DNA of 64,000 bases from Rossellomorea sp. y25 (GTDB lineage Bacteria > Bacillota > Bacilli > Bacillales > Bacillaceae_B): contig NZ_CP145886.1 of NCBI RefSeq assembly GCF_038049935.1, positions 3,046,501 to 3,110,500 of the forward strand, written 5' to 3'. Shown here in pieces: positions 31,691-40,257 of this stretch. The translations under genes and the position numbers were made by a program. The notes under the pieces were generated by a model. The model did no database searches. It was not told the DNA's origin and saw nothing but the letters and a program-made list of their open reading frames with translations. Each line of letters begins with the position of its first letter. Position 1 is the first letter of the stretch.

Positions 31691-31715
31691 ACCATACACC
31701 TTTAGGATGCATCCA

Positions 31716-32843
31716 TTAGATTACACCAAGGAAAGATTGAAATACTTCGTTTCCTAAAAAGCGACCCTGTTTCGTAAGCGCAACCCGCTCTTCATTCACA
31801 GTAAGCAGTTTTCGTTTCTCCATTTCTTCAATGGATGAACCGAATACAGATTCGATACTGCAGCCAAATTTGTGCTGGAATACAGATTTACTCACTCCCT
31901 CTACCTTACGTAAGCCGAGGAACATTTCCTCTTCCATCATTTCGGCTTTGGTGACTTCATGCTGCTGGATGGTGGGCAGGAAACCTTCTGCAATCGGGTC
32001 CATATATTTTTTTAGGGGACCGTAATTGGAATAACGTACTCCGTTTATATATCCGTGTGCACCGGCACCTAAACCATAATATTCATTATTGTCCCAATAA
32101 ACGAGATTATGTTGGCTTTCAAATCCCCGTTTAGCAAAATTACTGATTTCATATTGATTGATCCCATATTTCTCCATCGTTTCGATCAAGATTTCGTACA
32201 TGGCCGCTTCCTGATCTTGAGTTGGAAGTGGCAGCTTCCCTTTTCTCATCAGGTTGTAGAAAACCGTCTTTGGCTCTACGATAAGCGAATAAGCCGAGTA
32301 ATGGGGAAGATCAAGGTCAAGTGCTTTCTTTAATGTATCCTGGAAATCTTGCTCTGTTTGCTTAGGCAGGCTATAAATCAGATCAATGCTGATATTCGAG
32401 AATCCTACTTTTTGAGCCGTTTCCACAGATGTATACACATCTTCGCTTTTATGCGTGCGTCCTATTCCTTTTAGAAGCTCATCATTGAATGACTGGACAC
32501 CAAAGCTCAACCGATTCACACCGTGGTCCTTTAAGACTCGGAGTTTATCTTCGGTCAAATCTCCAGGGTTTGCTTCAAAAGTGAATTCACCCTGATCAAA
32601 AGGCAAATGAGTAGTGATGGATTCGCATAACGTTTCCAGCTGGCTTGCATTCAATGAAGTAGGAGTGCCGCCCCCGACAAAAATTGTATCAAGTTTGTCT
32701 TGGGTCATGACCCTATGCTTCATTTCATTCCCTAAGCTTGTTAAGTATTCGTTTACAGGCTGTCCTTCTAAAAAGACTTTATTAAAATCACAATAGTGAC
32801 AGATATGTTCACAGAAAGGTATATGAATATAAGCTGATTTCAC
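31716..32843 (-). CDS. hemW: Radical SAM protein HemW (formerly coproporphyrinogen oxidase-like)
   Basis: HemW-type proteins bind heme and are proposed heme chaperones; they lack true HemN activity. About 375 aa. The radical SAM cluster motif C-x3-C-x2-C is CEHICHYC near residue 11, followed by the GGGTPTSL motif. I chose the GTG at 32843 (giving MKSAYIHIPF); the TTG one codon earlier is also possible, both after AAAGGAGGGA. It lies downstream of lepA with a terminator between. Confidence 0.92.
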   Translation of the reverse strand: MKSAYIHIPFCEHICHYCDFNKVFLEGQPVNEYLTSLGNEMKHRVMTQDKLDTIFVGGGTPTSLNASQLETLCESITTHLPFDQGEFTFEANPGDLTEDKLRVLKDHGVNRLSFGVQSFNDELLKGIGRTHKSEDVYTSVETAQKVGFSNISIDLIYSLPKQTEQDFQDTLKKALDLDLPHYSAYSLIVEPKTVFYNLMRKGKLPLPTQDQEAAMYEILIETMEKYGINQYEISNFAKRGFESQHNLVYWDNNEYYGLGAGAHGYINGVRYSNYGPLKKYMDPIAEGFLPTIQQHEVTKAEMMEEEMFLGLRKVEGVSKSVFQHKFGCSIESVFGSSIEEMEKRKLLTVNEERVALTKQGRFLGNEVFQSFLGVI

Positions 32844-32877
32844 CAAGTTTATCCCTCCTTTGGGGGCATTCATAGAG

Positions 32878-32925
32878 AAAAGGGGGTAAGCAGTGCTTGT
32901 TTAGTACAAGCCACTTTCCCCCTTT
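32878..32925 (-). terminator. Terminator of lepA
   Basis: Outer stem AAAGGGGG/CCCCCTTT and inner stem GCTTGT/ACAAGC, followed by TCTCT on the minus strand, 13 bp after the lepA stop. Confidence 0.8.
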
Positions 32926-32938
32926 ATCATCAAGACAA

Positions 32939-34771
32939 TTATTTTTTATCTGTATCGTCCATTTTCAATACGGCCATAAAGGCTTCTTGTGGAACTTCAA
33001 CAGAACCAACGGACTTCATACGTTTTTTACCTTCTTTTTGTTTATCAAGAAGTTTACGTTTACGTGAGATATCTCCACCGTAACATTTTGCCAGAACGTT
33101 TTTACGAATGGCCTTAATGGTCGATCTTGCGACGATCTTTTGACCGATCGCTGCCTGGACGGGAACTTCGAATTGCTGTCTTGGAATTAATTCCTTCAAC
33201 TTCTCAACAATTAGCTTCCCGCGTTCATAAGCGAAGTCGCGGTGAACAATAAAGCTTAAAGCGTCGACATTTTCAGCGTTTAAAAGGATATCCATTTTCA
33301 CAAGCTTGGATTCTTTGTATCCAATCAGCTCATAATCAAATGAAGCATATCCTTTCGTATTGGATTTTAGCTGATCGAAGAAATCATACACAATTTCAGC
33401 AAGTGGAATTTCATATACGATGTTCACTCGCGTATCATCCATATACTGCATGTCGATGAAGTTACCTCGTTTTCCTTGACAGAGCTCCATTACGGCACCG
33501 ACGTAATCGTTTGGAACCATGATGGTAGCTTTAACATAAGGCTCTTCAACATGATCCACTTTTTGAGGATCCGGCATCATGGACGGATTATCCACTTTCA
33601 CTTCTTCCCCATCTGTCAGCTTAACATGATAGATAACACTTGGCGCTGTCGTAATAAGGTCAATCTTAAATTCACGCTCAATACGCTCTTGGATGATTTC
33701 CATATGAAGAAGGCCTAAGAATCCACAACGGAACCCAAATCCTAACGCTTGAGATGTTTCCGGCTCGTACTGAAGTGCAGAGTCATTCAATTCAAGCTTT
33801 TCAAGTGCTTCTCTAAGATCGTTATAGCGGTTTGAATCGATTGGATATAAACCGCAATAGACCATCGGGTTCAGTCGGCGGTATCCAGGTAATGCTTCCT
33901 GTGCAGGGTTTTTCGCCAGGGTGATGGTATCCCCTACACGGGTGTCCCCAACGTTTTTGATAGCGGCCGTCAGGTAACCAACATCCCCGACTGTCAGTTC
34001 TTTCTGACCCGTCGCTTTCGGAGTGAAGACACCGATCTCGGTCACTTCAAACTCTTTCCCTGTTGCCATCATACGAACCTTATCCCCTACTTTGACGCTG
34101 CCTTCCATCACACGGATGTAGGCAACGACTCCTCTATATGCATCATATAAGGAATCGAAGATCAGCGCTTTTAATGGCGCATCGGGATCTCCAACTGGTG
34201 CAGGTACCTTCTCAACCACTTGCTCCAGGATTTCTTCAATCCCGATCCCTGCTTTAGCAGAGGCAAGTACCGCTTCAGATGCATCAAGTCCGATCACGTC
34301 TTCCACTTCTTGACGCACTCTTTCCGGATCTGCTGCCGGAAGATCGATTTTATTGATAACTGGAAGGATTTCCAAGTTATTATCTAAGGCAAGATACACG
34401 TTCGCCAATGTTTGGGCTTCAATCCCTTGAGCAGCATCCACTACAAGGATGGCCCCTTCACAAGCAGCTAAACTACGAGATACTTCGTATGTAAAGTCGA
34501 CGTGCCCTGGTGTATCAATGAGATGAAAGATGTATTCTTCCCCGTCTTTCGCTTGATACTTTAATTGCACAGAATTTAATTTGATTGTGATTCCACGTTC
34601 TCTTTCCAGATCCATTGAATCTAGCAATTGCTCTTTCATTTCTCGTGCCGTCAGTGCTTTCGTTTTCTCTAAAATACGATCGGCAAGGGTAGATTTCCCA
34701 TGATCTATATGAGCAATGATCGAAAAGTTTCTAATTCTTGATTGTCTTTCTAATTTCTCTTCACGGTTCAT
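32939..34771 (-). CDS. lepA: Elongation factor 4 (LepA)
   Basis: Translational GTPase that acts on the ribosome, linked to initiation or back-translocation. 610 aa. G1 AHIDHGKST (about residues 19-27), RGITIK switch I, DTPGH, NKIDLP, EF-G-like domains, and the LepA-specific C-terminal domain ending with basic GKKRMK. I chose the ATG at 34771 (MNREEKLER); an upstream in-frame ATG at 34798 would add nine atypical residues. Confidence 0.97.
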   Translation of the reverse strand: MNREEKLERQSRIRNFSIIAHIDHGKSTLADRILEKTKALTAREMKEQLLDSMDLERERGITIKLNSVQLKYQAKDGEEYIFHLIDTPGHVDFTYEVSRSLAACEGAILVVDAAQGIEAQTLANVYLALDNNLEILPVINKIDLPAADPERVRQEVEDVIGLDASEAVLASAKAGIGIEEILEQVVEKVPAPVGDPDAPLKALIFDSLYDAYRGVVAYIRVMEGSVKVGDKVRMMATGKEFEVTEIGVFTPKATGQKELTVGDVGYLTAAIKNVGDTRVGDTITLAKNPAQEALPGYRRLNPMVYCGLYPIDSNRYNDLREALEKLELNDSALQYEPETSQALGFGFRCGFLGLLHMEIIQERIEREFKIDLITTAPSVIYHVKLTDGEEVKVDNPSMMPDPQKVDHVEEPYVKATIMVPNDYVGAVMELCQGKRGNFIDMQYMDDTRVNIVYEIPLAEIVYDFFDQLKSNTKGYASFDYELIGYKESKLVKMDILLNAENVDALSFIVHRDFAYERGKLIVEKLKELIPRQQFEVPVQAAIGQKIVARSTIKAIRKNVLAKCYGGDISRKRKLLDKQKEGKKRMKSVGSVEVPQEAFMAVLKMDDTDKK

Positions 34772-34933
34772 TATACGTTCAACTCCTGTTATTTCCACAC
34801 ATGTACACTATTTTGAATTATAGCAGTAGACAATATATTATTCAATGTAAACTAAAGGGCTATGCAGGAATTGTCCATTTTAAAGCAGGACACTTTTAAT
34901 TCGATGGCACAAATCCACTTATTATTGGACATC

Positions 34934-34970
34934 AAAAAGAGAAGGCAGTACTGTTTTCCAGCCTTCTCTT
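34934..34970 (-). terminator. Terminator of spoIIP-yqxA
   Basis: AAGAGAAGGC/GCCTTCTCTT stem, ending in TTTTT on the minus strand, 11 bp past yqxA. Confidence 0.88.
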
Positions 34971-34981
34971 CCCGCTTATAT

Positions 34982-35329
34982 TTAGATTAACGAAGCGATA
35001 AAGTTCATTATTTCGCTGGTAATACTTTCAATGGTATTCGCCAGTGCTTTCCCGATCGAAGAAAAGGCATTAAAGGCTTTCATATCTTCTAATTTCTCTT
35101 TCTTTTCGCTTAACGTTTTGGATTCAACTTCATTCCCGAGGAAAGACGCCTCCACGTTCCCTTCCCCGTCCTGACTCACTCCCACCGGAGAAGTGAAGTT
35201 CTGCTGTTCATGCCCCTTCATTTCCACAATCCCCTGATTGGCATACTGCATTCCCATCAGAACCCCAATAAATAATGCAGATATAAGCAGTGCACATTTA
35301 AAAAAGAATTTCGTCATGGTTTCATTCAT
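34982..35329 (-). CDS. yqxA: YqxA family protein (DUF3679)
   Basis: 115 aa, function unknown. One N-terminal membrane segment (about residues 9-29, KCALLISALFIGVLMGMQYA) anchors a charged body with a likely amphipathic C-terminus (ITSEIMNFIASLI). It lies 8 bp after spoIIP, the same place as B. subtilis yqxA, and is probably co-expressed in sporulation. Confidence 0.87.
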   Translation of the reverse strand: MNETMTKFFFKCALLISALFIGVLMGMQYANQGIVEMKGHEQQNFTSPVGVSQDGEGNVEASFLGNEVESKTLSEKKEKLEDMKAFNAFSSIGKALANTIESITSEIMNFIASLI

Positions 35330-35337
35330 CCTTTTTA

Positions 35338-36546
35338 TTACTGACTTACTGCAGGAGTGACAGGTATATGATTCACCTTTTCAGCCTGCCAATAATAATC
35401 AGCGAATACTTCGGCGAAAGCCTGCGCGGATCGTTCCAATTCTTCAAACGTATTATCCACTCCGCCAAACTCCAGTAACATGGCGTTACTTGAAAGATCC
35501 TGATTGAACTTACCGTTTGTACCGCTTCCCTTTTTCGCAATCACTCCACGTGAAATACCTTTATAGTTAGCTTCCAATAACTTATGAAGCTCTGTTGCCA
35601 CCTTTAAATTCTGTTCGAAATTCGGATGCTCTTCCCCGACTACAAACGCGAGCTTGGCATAGGATTTGCCATTAATGGTTCCCGTCGTAACAGCCCTTCT
35701 TTGTGAATCACGATGTATGTCAACGAGATACAGCAAGTCTTTATTACTCGTCATGGCAGCCTGGACTAAGGGCCTGGACTCCTGATATGCAGCCCAATAA
35801 TCCAATCCTTTATTGTTCAGGTTCGCTATCACATCGGTTTTATCGATGGTCGTTCCAATCCCAAGTCCCTCTAAATGCTTCTTCACCATATCTCCCACCT
35901 TGGTGACATTTACTTCCGAATGCATGGCTGAATCAGGATTTGTTACTCCCTCCAAGTAAGGCAGATAGGATTCACGGGTATGTGTGAAGTAAAGATGAAC
36001 CGTCTTTTTATCTCCAGTTGATAAAGGCGGGGACACATCTCCACTCTTTTGATCCGATTCATTAAAATTCTCTACATTCTTGAGTGGTGCTTCATTCCCA
36101 GCCTCAAGTGCTTCGGGAGGAGGGACAGATTCGATCGGCATATTCGTAAAATCCGTCCCCTCCCCGGCCACTAGAATGTCACCATCAAAAATCGAAAATC
36201 CCGGCAGTTCTCTCCCCAGGAAGCTTCGGGGATCTTCAAAGCTCACATTGGTAGCCACCTGAAAAAGGAGGGATGAAAAATTCGGTAAAGCCTGCTCTTC
36301 TTCAGTCAATATTTGATTAAAAGACCGGTTTTCTAATGCCAAGATCTTATATAATGCATCACCCTTCACATTGGAAGCCGCTTGATTCAATGAATGCGAT
36401 GTAATTCTATACTCAGGGTTTAAGGAAGTGAGGATGCCCGTTATCGAAAAAACGGAGAGTAATCCTACTACGAAGATCAACATCCCTTTCAGTATCGTTG
36501 ACATATTAATCGCTACTACATAATTGGACGCTTTATACGACCTCAT
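35338..36546 (-). CDS. spoIIP: Stage II sporulation protein P
   Basis: Cell-wall amidase and endopeptidase of the DMP complex (with SpoIID and SpoIIM) that thins septal peptidoglycan and drives engulfment. 402 aa with one N-terminal membrane anchor (about residues 15-38). An outer catalytic domain contains FTHTRESYLPY (about 190) and VDIHRDSQ (about 275). It lies 468 bp downstream of gpr; the gap holds a gpr terminator, a 20-bp minisatellite and a G-rich patch. Confidence 0.95.
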   Translation of the reverse strand: MRSYKASNYVVAINMSTILKGMLIFVVGLLSVFSITGILTSLNPEYRITSHSLNQAASNVKGDALYKILALENRSFNQILTEEEQALPNFSSLLFQVATNVSFEDPRSFLGRELPGFSIFDGDILVAGEGTDFTNMPIESVPPPEALEAGNEAPLKNVENFNESDQKSGDVSPPLSTGDKKTVHLYFTHTRESYLPYLEGVTNPDSAMHSEVNVTKVGDMVKKHLEGLGIGTTIDKTDVIANLNNKGLDYWAAYQESRPLVQAAMTSNKDLLYLVDIHRDSQRRAVTTGTINGKSYAKLAFVVGEEHPNFEQNLKVATELHKLLEANYKGISRGVIAKKGSGTNGKFNQDLSSNAMLLEFGGVDNTFEELERSAQAFAEVFADYYWQAEKVNHIPVTPAVSQ

Positions 36547-36875
36547 TCTCCCACCCTTTCCTTTACTCTACTCTAGTACAATGTATGTCATTACTAGAGA
36601 TAGTAGAACTATATTTAGTAGTCATTATGAGGTTATTGGTGGAAAGTTAAACGGGGGAATCTATTATTTTTAGGATGGGTGGCAAGGTGGGGGTGGGGTT
36701 CGATAGCTAGGGTGAGGTGTAGTGAGGTGAGTAGGAAGTTTCAATTTTTGAAGGGAGAACTGCAATTTTCAAGATGGATTAATCTCTTTCAGGTAAAGAT
36801 CACTCCTTTTATCTATCATCTCCGGTGTCAGCTTCATATAAATCCCATTTTTTATAGATATATTCCATCTACATT

Positions 36876-36935
36876 TTTGGATATCGGCGAATTTTTCAAT
36901 TTAACGGCGAAATTCCTAATATATCGGCGAAATGG
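36876..36935. repeat. 20-bp tandem minisatellite
   Basis: Core WTAWCGGCGA recurs at exact 20-bp spacing (36881, 36901, 36921), separated by AT-rich spacers such as ATTTTTCAAT. It lies between spoIIP and gpr, with no ORF supported. Confidence 0.75.
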
Positions 36936-36957
36936 TTTCTCTCCAATGAATCCACTA

Positions 36958-36998
36958 CAAAAAAACGCCTCAAGGTTCACTACCTACCCCTAAGGCGC
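36958..36998 (-). terminator. Terminator of gpr
   Basis: Minus-strand CGCCTTA/TGAGGCG stem with a 18-nt loop and TTTTTTT tail, 17 bp after gpr. Confidence 0.82.
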
Positions 36999-37014
36999 TA
37001 CTTTCATCTTCAAC

Positions 37015-38124
37015 CTATCTAGTCTGATACCCCGTATTTTCCTGATCAACGGCATCATGTAGTGCCGCATTCAATCCGCTTGCTATGAGGTTGGCCATAT
37101 CTTCCATGAACACGTCCACTTCTTTAGGGGTGACCATCAGGTTGTGACCGATCGGAGCTAACACCTCATGAATCAGTTTTCGTTTTTCCTGATCCTCGAG
37201 GGTCCCCACAATTCCCATGAATGTTTGACGATGCTGTTCTTCCGGAAGATCTTCTTCGGTTAATTTTCTTCTTTCACCGAAGCTTAATCCTGCCGGGGCG
37301 AGAGATCTCGAAGGCCGCCCCCCTTCTCTCATCTCTTTTCCAAAATGTTTTAAAAGAAAGTCCACTGTATCACTTACGATGGTGACAGCATCGAGTACGG
37401 TCGGAACACCGATGGCAATAACCGGAACACCTAACGTTTCCTGATCGAGACCTTTTCGTTTATTACCAACTCCAGATCCCGGATGTATACCTGTATCAGA
37501 AATCTGGATGGTGGAATTGACGCGCTCAATGGAACGGGAAGCAAGGGCATCGATGGCGATGATAAAGTCGGGTTTGGATTTTTCCACAACACCGAAAATG
37601 ATATCGCTCGTTTCAATTCCCGTTAGCCCCATCACACCAGGAACGAGGGCACTGACCGGTCGATAGCCCTCTTCCACTGATTCCGGCTGCAGTTCAAAAA
37701 GATGTCTCGTCACGATGATATCCTCACATACGCGGGGTCCCAATGAATCGGGGGTTACATTCCAGTTTCCGAGTCCAACAATCAAGCAGCTTGCATTTTT
37801 ACTGATATTATTGTTAATTAAAAACTGATTAAATTCATTCGCAAATACTTTTTCTACTCTTTGTTGCAGTTCTGCATCTTCCTGGCGAATTCCATGAGCC
37901 TCGATGGTTAAGTAATTACCAGGTTTTTTACCGATTTTCTCTTCCCCTTCAGGTGTAACGGTGACAAGAGAAACTTTCACCCCATCTTCTTCTTTCTCTT
38001 TAATCATGACACCTTGTATCGATGACGTATCTTCCGCTTTATCACTGACCACCATTTCTCTTGCTTCAACGGCAAGATCGGTACGTACGGAATATTTACT
38101 TAGATCGATTTCTTCGTTCTTCAT
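37015..38124 (-). CDS. gpr: Germination protease Gpr
   Basis: Endopeptidase (family A25) that degrades small acid-soluble spore proteins at germination. 369 aa. It is made as a zymogen: the N-terminus ([14 protein letters not shown]) looks like the short propeptide removed by self-cleavage before TDLAVEA. It sits divergently from rpsT and upstream of spoIIP, as in B. subtilis, where it is a forespore (sigma-F/G) gene. Confidence 0.96.
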   Translation of the reverse strand: MKNEEIDLSKYSVRTDLAVEAREMVVSDKAEDTSSIQGVMIKEKEEDGVKVSLVTVTPEGEEKIGKKPGNYLTIEAHGIRQEDAELQQRVEKVFANEFNQFLINNNISKNASCLIVGLGNWNVTPDSLGPRVCEDIIVTRHLFELQPESVEEGYRPVSALVPGVMGLTGIETSDIIFGVVEKSKPDFIIAIDALASRSIERVNSTIQISDTGIHPGSGVGNKRKGLDQETLGVPVIAIGVPTVLDAVTIVSDTVDFLLKHFGKEMREGGRPSRSLAPAGLSFGERRKLTEEDLPEEQHRQTFMGIVGTLEDQEKRKLIHEVLAPIGHNLMVTPKEVDVFMEDMANLIASGLNAALHDAVDQENTGYQTR

Positions 38125-38325
38125 TTCGACTCTACCTCCAAGCTTGGGATCTTATCTACTATTTTTTATGTTTACCTTTTTCGTATGGGTTCATTCACGC
38201 GTTTAATTTCACTACATAGTATTGCAATATCACTGTTCGTTTGATAAAATATCATTTGTTCTTATTGTTTAGGAATTTAAATCGAGTCACATAGAATCTC
38301 GATCCTTTTATAGGAGGTGACAGGA

Positions 38326-38577
38326 ATGCCAAATATTAAATCAGCTATCAAGCGTGTAAAAACTAGCAACGAGCGTAACGCTCAAAACGCTGCTGTGAAA
38401 TCTACAATGCGTACTGCTATCAAGAAAGCAGAAGCTGCAGCTGCTAACAGCGCAGATAACGCAAAAGAATTAGCAACAGAAGCGGTTCGTCAATTAGACA
38501 AAGCAGCTCAAAAAGGTCTTATCCACAAAAACGCTGCGGATCGTCAAAAGTCTCGCCTAATGAAAAAAGCGAACTAA
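38326..38577 (+). CDS. rpsT: 30S ribosomal protein S20
   Basis: 83 aa, Ala/Lys-rich helical protein binding 16S rRNA. Begins [19 protein letters not shown] chose the ATG at 38326, preceded by TAGGAGGTGA; the in-frame GTG upstream is part of that site. It is monocistronic, with a strong terminator. Confidence 0.97.
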   Translation: MPNIKSAIKRVKTSNERNAQNAAVKSTMRTAIKKAEAAAANSADNAKELATEAVRQLDKAAQKGLIHKNAADRQKSRLMKKAN

Positions 38578-38581
38578 TTGA

Positions 38582-38620
38582 AAAAACCACCTCGCCCCAA
38601 GGGCAGGTGGTTTTTCTTTT
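38582..38620 (+). terminator. Terminator of rpsT
   Basis: AACCACCT-GCCC/GGGC-AGGTGGTT stem with a tiny CAA loop and TTTTTCTTTT tail. Confidence 0.92.
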
Positions 38621-38649
38621 GATCTCTATCATTAACGAATCGAAAGTCT

Positions 38650-39693
38650 TCATGTAAAGCTCTGATCATGAAGTTTAAACAAAAACATCTCAATCATCAA
38701 TTCTTTTTTGATTTTTCCTGTTTTGATTTCGTAATCTCCTTGTGATAACAATTCGATGATATGGGCAAGTTGTTTATCGTTGAAGTGCTTCGCCTGCCCT
38801 GCTGCCAGTTTGACCCGGAAAGGATGAACTTTCAAGTAGGACGCGATTTTTTGCTGGCCGTATCCTCTTCGTGATAGTTCTTTCGTTCCGTATATGAGCC
38901 TGAACTGTCCTGCCAGGATCGAAAGAATTTTCAATGGCTCTTCATTTTGCTTGAGGAGATCGTAATAAATTCTTAATGCCTCATCAATCCTTCTTTGAAC
39001 GACCTTATCCACTAGGGTAAAAATATTTTGTTCCAGGGACCTTGCTGTTAATCGTTCCACCACTTCCACATCGATTCTATTTGTATCGCTTGCATATAAG
39101 GAAAGTTTGTCCAACTCTTGGGTGAGCATCATTAAGTTTGTTCCAGCGAGGGTGAGCAGTAATTCAATTGCATCTTCATCTATCTGAACACTATTAGAGG
39201 CCGCCCGTTCTCTTACCCACGATTTTAACTCATACTCGTTCAGCTTTTTTGCCTCTACGACTTCTGCCAGTTTCTTCAAGGACTTCGTAATCTTCTTACG
39301 CTCGTCCAGTTTTTCATAATTCGCCGTAAAGACCAGAACTGTATAGGGAGCAGGGGATTGTATGTATTGTTCCAATCGTTTAATGTTATGCTCTACCTTC
39401 TCTTTTGTTTTTTCAGCTGTCAAAAAAACAGGGTTTTGGATAATGACAACCCTTCTCTCTCCCATAAACGGAAAGGTTTCTGCATCTTCTATCGCTACTT
39501 CTATCGGAGTTTCTTCCAGATCATAACTGGAAAAATTAAAATCCATTTCTTCTTCTGAAAGGGCACTTGAGACTATTCTTTGTTTCGTTTCATTAATAAT
39601 AAATGACTCATTTCCGTAAACTAAATATATAGCTGAGAATTGAGATTTCTCTATTTTCTTCCAAATATCAATAACCAAGTCAGCACTCTCCAT
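38650..39693 (-). CDS. holA: DNA polymerase III subunit delta
   Basis: Clamp-loader subunit that opens the beta ring. 347 aa with the AAA+-like fold typical of HolA: YLVYGNESF near residue 20, and the LAGQFRLIYGTKEL collar segment (about 265). It is convergent with rpsT and divergent from yqzM (yqeN position in B. subtilis). Confidence 0.94.
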   Translation of the reverse strand: MESADLVIDIWKKIEKSQFSAIYLVYGNESFIINETKQRIVSSALSEEEMDFNFSSYDLEETPIEVAIEDAETFPFMGERRVVIIQNPVFLTAEKTKEKVEHNIKRLEQYIQSPAPYTVLVFTANYEKLDERKKITKSLKKLAEVVEAKKLNEYELKSWVRERAASNSVQIDEDAIELLLTLAGTNLMMLTQELDKLSLYASDTNRIDVEVVERLTARSLEQNIFTLVDKVVQRRIDEALRIYYDLLKQNEEPLKILSILAGQFRLIYGTKELSRRGYGQQKIASYLKVHPFRVKLAAGQAKHFNDKQLAHIIELLSQGDYEIKTGKIKKELMIEMFLFKLHDQSFT

Positions 39694-39972
39694 TAATTCT
39701 TTTCTCTACTCTATGGTAAAAAAGCTTTTTGGTTTTGACAAGGGGTAAAGGGGACATCCGTCATATGGGACACCCCCTATATCTATATTAACGTTAACGG
39801 AGAAGACCTAGGAACCTTTTCCGTTAAGCGGTATTTCCTTTGTAATGATTAGTGTCACCCAGGATGGCGAACTTATAGGTGACAACTCTTGTCAGTAAAG
39901 GAAAAAGTAAAGGGAAGTATAGATTTTTTAATAGCGATGTTCTATACTAGAATAGAAATAGGAGGGGTAGTT

Positions 39973-40107
39973 GTGAACCAATTTGAAAAGAATGTACAAT
40001 CAAAAAGAAATGATGCAGTAGATTCAGGCGTTGGCTTTATTGTTTCTTTTGGATTCTTTGCTACAATGTTCGTTATTGCAACTGTTATTAAGTTAATTGG
40101 CTCTTAA
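39973..40107 (+). CDS. yqzM: YqzM family small membrane protein
   Basis: 44 aa, function unknown. GTG start at 39973 after AGGAGGGG. Begins VNQFEKNVQSKRNDAVDSG (first residue read as Met). The C-terminal half is one membrane helix (FIVSFGFFATMFVIATVIKLIG). Located between holA and comEC, as in B. subtilis. Confidence 0.88.
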   Translation: MNQFEKNVQSKRNDAVDSGVGFIVSFGFFATMFVIATVIKLIGS

Positions 40108-40116
40108 TGAAAGATA

Positions 40117-40226
40117 GGAGGCAGACCTTAAAGATTCCGGTTTCTTCAATCGCCATATATGGTACTGGTGTATCATACAGATGGTTTGAAGGCGCCTGAC
40201 TCTTTGTGATGGGTCTGCCCCTTTTT
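40117..40226 (+). terminator. Long-range structured terminator after yqzM
   Basis: GGCAGACC (40120-40127) pairs with GGTCTGCC (40212-40219), followed by CCTTTTTC. Inside, CTTCAA/TTGAAG and CCAT/ATGG can pair around a TGTATCATACA palindrome. It separates yqzM and the convergent comEC. It may be more than a simple terminator. Confidence 0.55.
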
Positions 40227-40257
40227 CATTAGCGCTTAATTTGTTTTGTAATACATC

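Noticed and set aside
36679..36993. 104-aa plus-strand ORF between spoIIP and gpr
   Set aside because: Covers the G-rich patch and the minisatellite; no ribosome binding site and no recognisable domain.
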